Assembly: GCF_032854445.1 (NCBI RefSeq)
Contig: NC_088297.1
Location: 22,517,127-22,581,126, forward strand
DNA length: 64,000 bases
DNA from: Liolophura sinensis
Taxonomy: Eukaryota; Mollusca; Polyplacophora; Chitonida; Chitonidae
Reading direction: 5' to 3'
In this document: positions 50,801 to 56,800 of the stretch, one piece after another
Layout: each line of letters begins with the position of its first letter
Numbering within the stretch: the stretch's first letter is position 1
Position numbers and translations under genes: made by a program
Notes under the pieces: generated by a model
What the model was told of the DNA's origin: nothing
Databases searched by the model: none
The model's input: only the letters and a program-made list of their open reading frames with translations

Positions 50801-53800
50801 TCTTGTGTGAAAAAGCGCCACTCCAGAGCAAGCCTTTTAAGAAAACAGCGATGGCATTATAGTCGGAAAATAGGATATGGACAAGCGATAATCTCTGAAC
50901 CAAAATGGCTACAGAGGCTTACAGGCCATACTCTCTCTGTAATGGTAGATCGATAACAAATCCTGGTAGAACTTCCTGTTTTTCTCCGGGACTGATATCT
51001 TTTTCAATTAGAGGCTCTCTTGACAAAAAAAAAAATGAGCTGACTTATCACCAGCAGAGTCAAATATCTCGCTTTCCACGAAGGGAAAAGTGGCTAGTGT
51101 CTTGATCGGGACTATGCTACTTCAGGGCAAATACCCCCCGTCTGGGGCAGCCTTGACAACTAGCCAGACAGGACCAGAAGGTGTAAATTAGATAGGCTGC
51201 AAACTGGGAAATCTACGGGCATACAGGTATTGTGGTGCTCAAGCTCAAAGCGACAGACGGGGGAAGAAAATGACGATGACCTCATCTGATCGTTCCTACT
51301 CCATTCAATTATTTCCAAAAGCCTCATGAAAACTGGTCAACAATAATTTCAGTGTCCTAGGCAACCCCTTGGTTGCTTTGTCAAACGGAAATCCTTAGCA
51401 CCAGAAATATATGCATTATTGCCAAGAATACATTGGAACCAATCTTGTTCATTAAAATGTGTAAGAGCATGGGTGGGGAATATAACCGGATAAGTTTATA
51501 CCCCCACGAAATATACAGAATATATACAAAAGGGGTTTTAACATAAAAATACATCTACAAAATTACACCTACATGTGCACGCAAACTTCAAAAAAAAAAA
51601 AGATATGTTTGTTGCTTTCTGAAAAATTCAGAAATGTAATATTCAGAAAAAGCAGCTTTATTAGCATACAAAAACTAAAGTTGAAGGACCATATCCTAGC
51701 GGATGTCTTACTTTTAGGGCTATCATTTTGCTGCAATTTTCAACTTGCGTATTTCTGGATATGATAGCGTGGGCTGAGCCACGTTATTCGTAACCTGAAC
51801 ATTACATGTATGTAGTTTGAACTCATCATTGTCCAAACAACTTACTCTCATAGATACTAATTTTCAGCACTGCCATTTTCAGCCAACTCGTCTCGCCCGT
51901 GGCAAGCATTTACATGTTTGGAGTCACAGCATTGCTTCTTACATAACATATCAGCATAGTCGTCACCTAGATTTAACGCTAGCAATTCTACCAAAGAGCT
52001 CAGCTACAGGAGACACAAAATGCAAATCTTCATAGCTGAAACATGTACATTAAACAAAAAACAGTCAAGTTTAAAATCATGAATTCAGTTATGGTACTTA
52101 ACACAACTGCAGGGCTTCAAGAGTTGTACATGCAACGCCTGAGCTTAATACACGCAGTGTATATTGAGATACCACCCCTAACACATACGTTACTATCTCC
52201 AATATTGACACTGACGCCGCCGCTTGGGGGTATGACAAAAGCTATACCTGTAGTTTACATGGGCAAGCTAACTCTGACTTTGATTTTCAGTGCAAGGTTG
52301 AAAGGACCAACTGAATATATATCTTATCACCTTCAGTCCAAGACTAATCAGTTAACATTACACTCTTTACTATAATATGCGTCACAAATGTGTTTCACCG
52401 ATTCCATTTATCGGTGGGTAACCCTGCACCAAAGTGCATATGCTACAATCTGTTTGATTTAATTATGATTTTACTGATTGGTGTTAATCGCTCGGCAAAG
52501 AAATACGCTGTAATTTGTTAACTGACCAGAACCAAACCTCATAAATCAATACAGTGTATAACTTGCACGAAACTCATTCCTTTTGGTCGCCATGATACAG
52601 CTGGAAAATTGCCGATGTGGGGTTAAGCCATAATCATTCATTCAGTCCTCTCGGGTTTGGGAACGTTGTGATGACAATGCTTCATTTATAAACATGATCG
52701 AGAGACGATCACGATGTTAGGACATTCCGAAAACAGAGAGAGTTAGGTATCTTTGGAACGACGTTATGTTAGATAATTGTAAAAATTGATCAGTAATGAA
52801 TTATTTTCACACAGAAACTTTGACAATATTAAACCAACAGTTAAGGCCTTTTGACGACAATTTAAAAATAAAAAATTTTCAAAAATTGAAACCATTACTG
52901 TTCACCTCTAAATGCTAAATAGTTATCACCAGCTACCAGTTCCATTTATACTTCATTTTTCTATGTATATACTATTAAAGCTACGCAAAACATATACCCG
53001 GACAAAATGAACACCACATCTAACAAACAGCTAATGAGGAGAGCAAATTTAATTAAAATAAATAATAATGGTTTTGATATGAAGGAGAGAGAAGCTCAAT
53101 ATGACAAATCACTAAAAAGTAGAGTTTAAAATGTCATGAAAACACCAGATGTTCATTACTTGTGCTTTAAATTTAAATTTTAATGTACTGTACAATAAAG
53201 ACGGGAATACAGAGGCATGTACATGCTAGAGTACATTAATTTACCAAATTACCATGACTAAATCTTCATCATTAGTCAGCCAGCCGCTTCACTACAGAAA
53301 AATCATAAAAGGGACAACATGATTTCAAGCCAGTCCTAAATGTACAGACCTCTGGTTGATGGATATCTTATATACATCAATGGCTATGTCACGATTAAGC
53401 TTTATGTCACCAAATCTCTCCTGAACATCAAAACTGATAAGTAAATGAAAAAATACCAGGTACAGAACACATTGAATACAATCAACCATACATTGTACCG
53501 TATGATCTACAGCTCCTAAAGCGGATGGTCTACCAACTGTGCTATCAATGCTGGTACCTGTTAACTGATAGCAGCTGCATGAGTCTTAATGGCGGCAAAT
53601 TACATTCAATTCCAACATTTCCCGATCAAAGTTTACATGATCAGATTGGTTAAAAGGTGTAGAAGGCACTTGACGATGCAGGCAAATTGACAAGTGATTT
53701 GTTTCACAGCAAATTTAGAGGATTTGAATGAAAATGAATTCTTTAGGCAATAAAAATCCTAAAATATTATTTCAGGTGCCGACACTAGTTAAACGTAGCA

Positions 53801-56800
53801 TTTATCCATTAAAAGACATTTCTTGGGGAAACCATCAAAATGGTTCTTATCATCAAATACCAAAAGTATGTTTCACCCTATAAGACATCAAGCTATGTGC
53901 ACAAGCATTTGAACTTGACGCACATTTTTGATATTCTATGTGTTCTGTACATGACAAGGTAACACAAAAATCTGCAGGTAAAGCCATGCCATGCTGGACA
54001 ACACAAACCCCATCAACACTGTCACAGTCTGAATCCACAACATCACAGTTCTCTACCCTCAGTGGAAGTCCCCGCTCCTTTCGCTCCTCGTACATTTCAC
54101 GCATGTCGATTATTTTGTTCTCAAACTTTTTCCATCGCCCAGATTTGGTTAGCTTTCCCTTTTCTCTTCACCAAAATGGCTGGTTCGCTGACAAAAGCTC
54201 CACGCTACAAAAGACAACATAGAATTAATCTGACTGGTGTTTACTTCAATGAACTTACTAAATGTTCACCTACAGGTACCTTAACTTCATATTTATGAGT
54301 GGAGAAAAAGCCAAATGTGGGGAAAATCACCTGCATTAACCAGGTATATCACACCACTATATCTAAGGTCTGTTTCATTCTTCCCACCTCAGCTTTCAGA
54401 AATACAGATCTGTACTCTTCCATTTGCTAACCAGGAACTCCATCTTGTGGAGTTTGCTTTCCTCAACATCTCAAAGCTGTACACTTCAAAAACATGTTTC
54501 CTTTAACTCTATAGTAATTCTGATTTCGCGTATAATAAAAACTATAACGTTGTTATAAACATGAATGAGACTGTTGAATCTACAGTCAGCCAAAGTTTGC
54601 TAACTGCCATTTTCATGATAAGGAAGCCTAGTCCATGTACAGCTGTCAGAATCATAACAACTGGTACCCTAATTCCTCAACCTTTTCGCATACAAGAGTC
54701 CAACTTTCAGTACAATTTATGCACATTTTTAATTTGCTTTTGGAGAACCCCATTTGTTGGATTAGCCAGTTTCAGGCCTTCACAAAAAGTATAATTTTAT
54801 CAGTCAACACGGAAAAATGCTTTCAGAGTATGAATAAACACCTTGCTAACGTGCGAAAATGTTGAACCGTCAAGCAGATATCAACTCCCCAAGGCCTGTT
54901 CTCACAGTGCCATTTGTAGTACCAACTTGTAGCACGCGTCGAAATGTCAGAACACCCAAATCGTTTCGACATTTGTAGCATTCAACCAGTTGTGAGCTAG
55001 TCAAAAGCAGCAGAGAAAGCTCTATTTTCTCACTACAAATCACATGTGCTGGCCAATCAAATCACTTTAATATTTTCACTACAAGTTAGGCAGCTTTGTG
55101 TTACTAATCAAAGCTTGTCCACAACCATGTCTGAAGAGGTAAACGATACAAATGTTTGTACTGGAAAAAGGAAGAAACTGGTGTTCTGCTCACTGAAAAC
55201 GAGCAATTTACTGCTTACTATCTCTGTCATGATATACTATGAAAATACTCATTATGTAAATTATAGCACACAACTCATTGTGACAAAACCTGACAACAAA
55301 AATGCCAGACCTTACCAACGGAACTGAAAGAGAAAAATCTGGTATGTGAGATACATGCGATTTTTGATGAGCATTACAAGTCGAATGCTACAAGTTGGTA
55401 CTACAAATCGCATCATGAGAAAGAGTCTTATGGATCATATTTCTTCATTACGGCTCTCTGCAGGGCCTGTGTAGAAAGTGAAGCAAGATGCACTGCCTTT
55501 CTGTCATACAGTGCCCCCTCACACAGCCACATTGTGCTGACACAGCAGTTTTCTGACAAGCTTTACAATATCTCTACAGATATGCAGAGCAGAAACATCA
55601 AGCAACAGTTGATTCTTGAAAAAGAATAGACAAGGTGGGGACTATAAGATTACCATGTTTACTTCCATATATATGTAGTTTTCAACGCTCTAACATTTTC
55701 CTGATGGCTTAAAGGAGAGTAAACTCCACAATTAGAATATTTTGCTGAAAACAGGGTTTTTGAATTAAAAATAAGATATACACAAGAGAGCCATATGTAG
55801 ACCATGATGTCTCAGTTGATGTCTTAACCTGATCCTACTGCCTCATTTTCAATCTTTTGGATTAGAGCTCCACTGAGGTGTTTCCGGATTTGAGTACTTG
55901 GGCTTAATTCGATCGACTTCTTGGACAATTACAGACCTCAGGCACACTGATGATATCCAATCAACACAATGAGTGTTCTTTGATTAACTTTCCAAAGAAA
56001 TAAAATTTGACAATCTCTATCTCGTCTGTAATATTCGTTCGTGCTTGATTTAAAAAGTTGTCTTCGTTTTAGGCACTCATGCACACAGGCATACAGTAGT
56101 TGTCAGTATTGTTTTCTGTTTCTCTAACTTCAGCCACTGTGGTCTCTCAGAGCCACCAAACTTACCCGTCTGTTTGGGCTAAGGTTTGAGGCAGGAATCT
56201 GTAAGGTGACGCTGAACTCTGTGTGTTTTCCCATCTCATCAGCCAGAAAATTTGCCTCACGAACGATGGCATTGGCTTTGACCACTTCTTCTCTGAGCTT
56301 GGCCAGACTTTGTTTAAACAGCTTGTCTCTGAAATCAGGCACAGGATTCAGCATCTAGGTACTAATGTGACTCTGGTCTGAAGGCATGAGATTTTCTGAT
56401 TTAAAACTTTGACTGCATGACTCCAGTTCCAAGTGTACAAAGAATGGCTGAATTTTGTAAATAGTACGTTTCATGCCTTACAGAGCAAAACCCGCACCTT
56501 ATTCAACAAAGATTTACAACATATAACATCGTGTATTGGGTACAATTGGTATTACCTCTTAGGTAGTTTTCACACAATTTGTGTGATGTACTAGTCACAT
56601 CACATTAAAGGAGGCAAATGTAATGTCAAGCAGCACAAGTGTTCTAGAATAAGGGTATCGCAAGCTAACACTGGTATACTTATTTGTTTGTTTTTTATTC
56701 CGCACTCAAGAATATTTCATTTACATGACAGTGTTCAGCATTATGATGAGAGGAAAATGGGCAGAGCTTGCAGGTAACCCATGACCATCCTCAGGTTGCT

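Larger units (their letters stand above)
46445..54056 (-). other. KIF13 intron, 7.6 kb
   Basis: Largest intron fully in the window. It contains two V-type SINEs (46936-47203, 47613-47745), a TA tract (47829-47880) and a C run at 50732-50743. Bases 50320-51300 are less AT-rich than their surroundings but hold no coding region that I can support. Short frames such as 49567-49776 are AT-driven. Confidence 0.55.

Noticed and set aside
50320-51300. Possible gene or conserved element in the large KIF13 intron
   Set aside because: Slightly higher GC and several short frames, but no splice-consistent coding block or known motif; left as plain intron.
56329-56354. ATG giving MLNPVPDF at the start of a minus frame
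   Set aside because: The acceptor at 56329-56331 and the codon phase from the previous exon put these codons in the intron.
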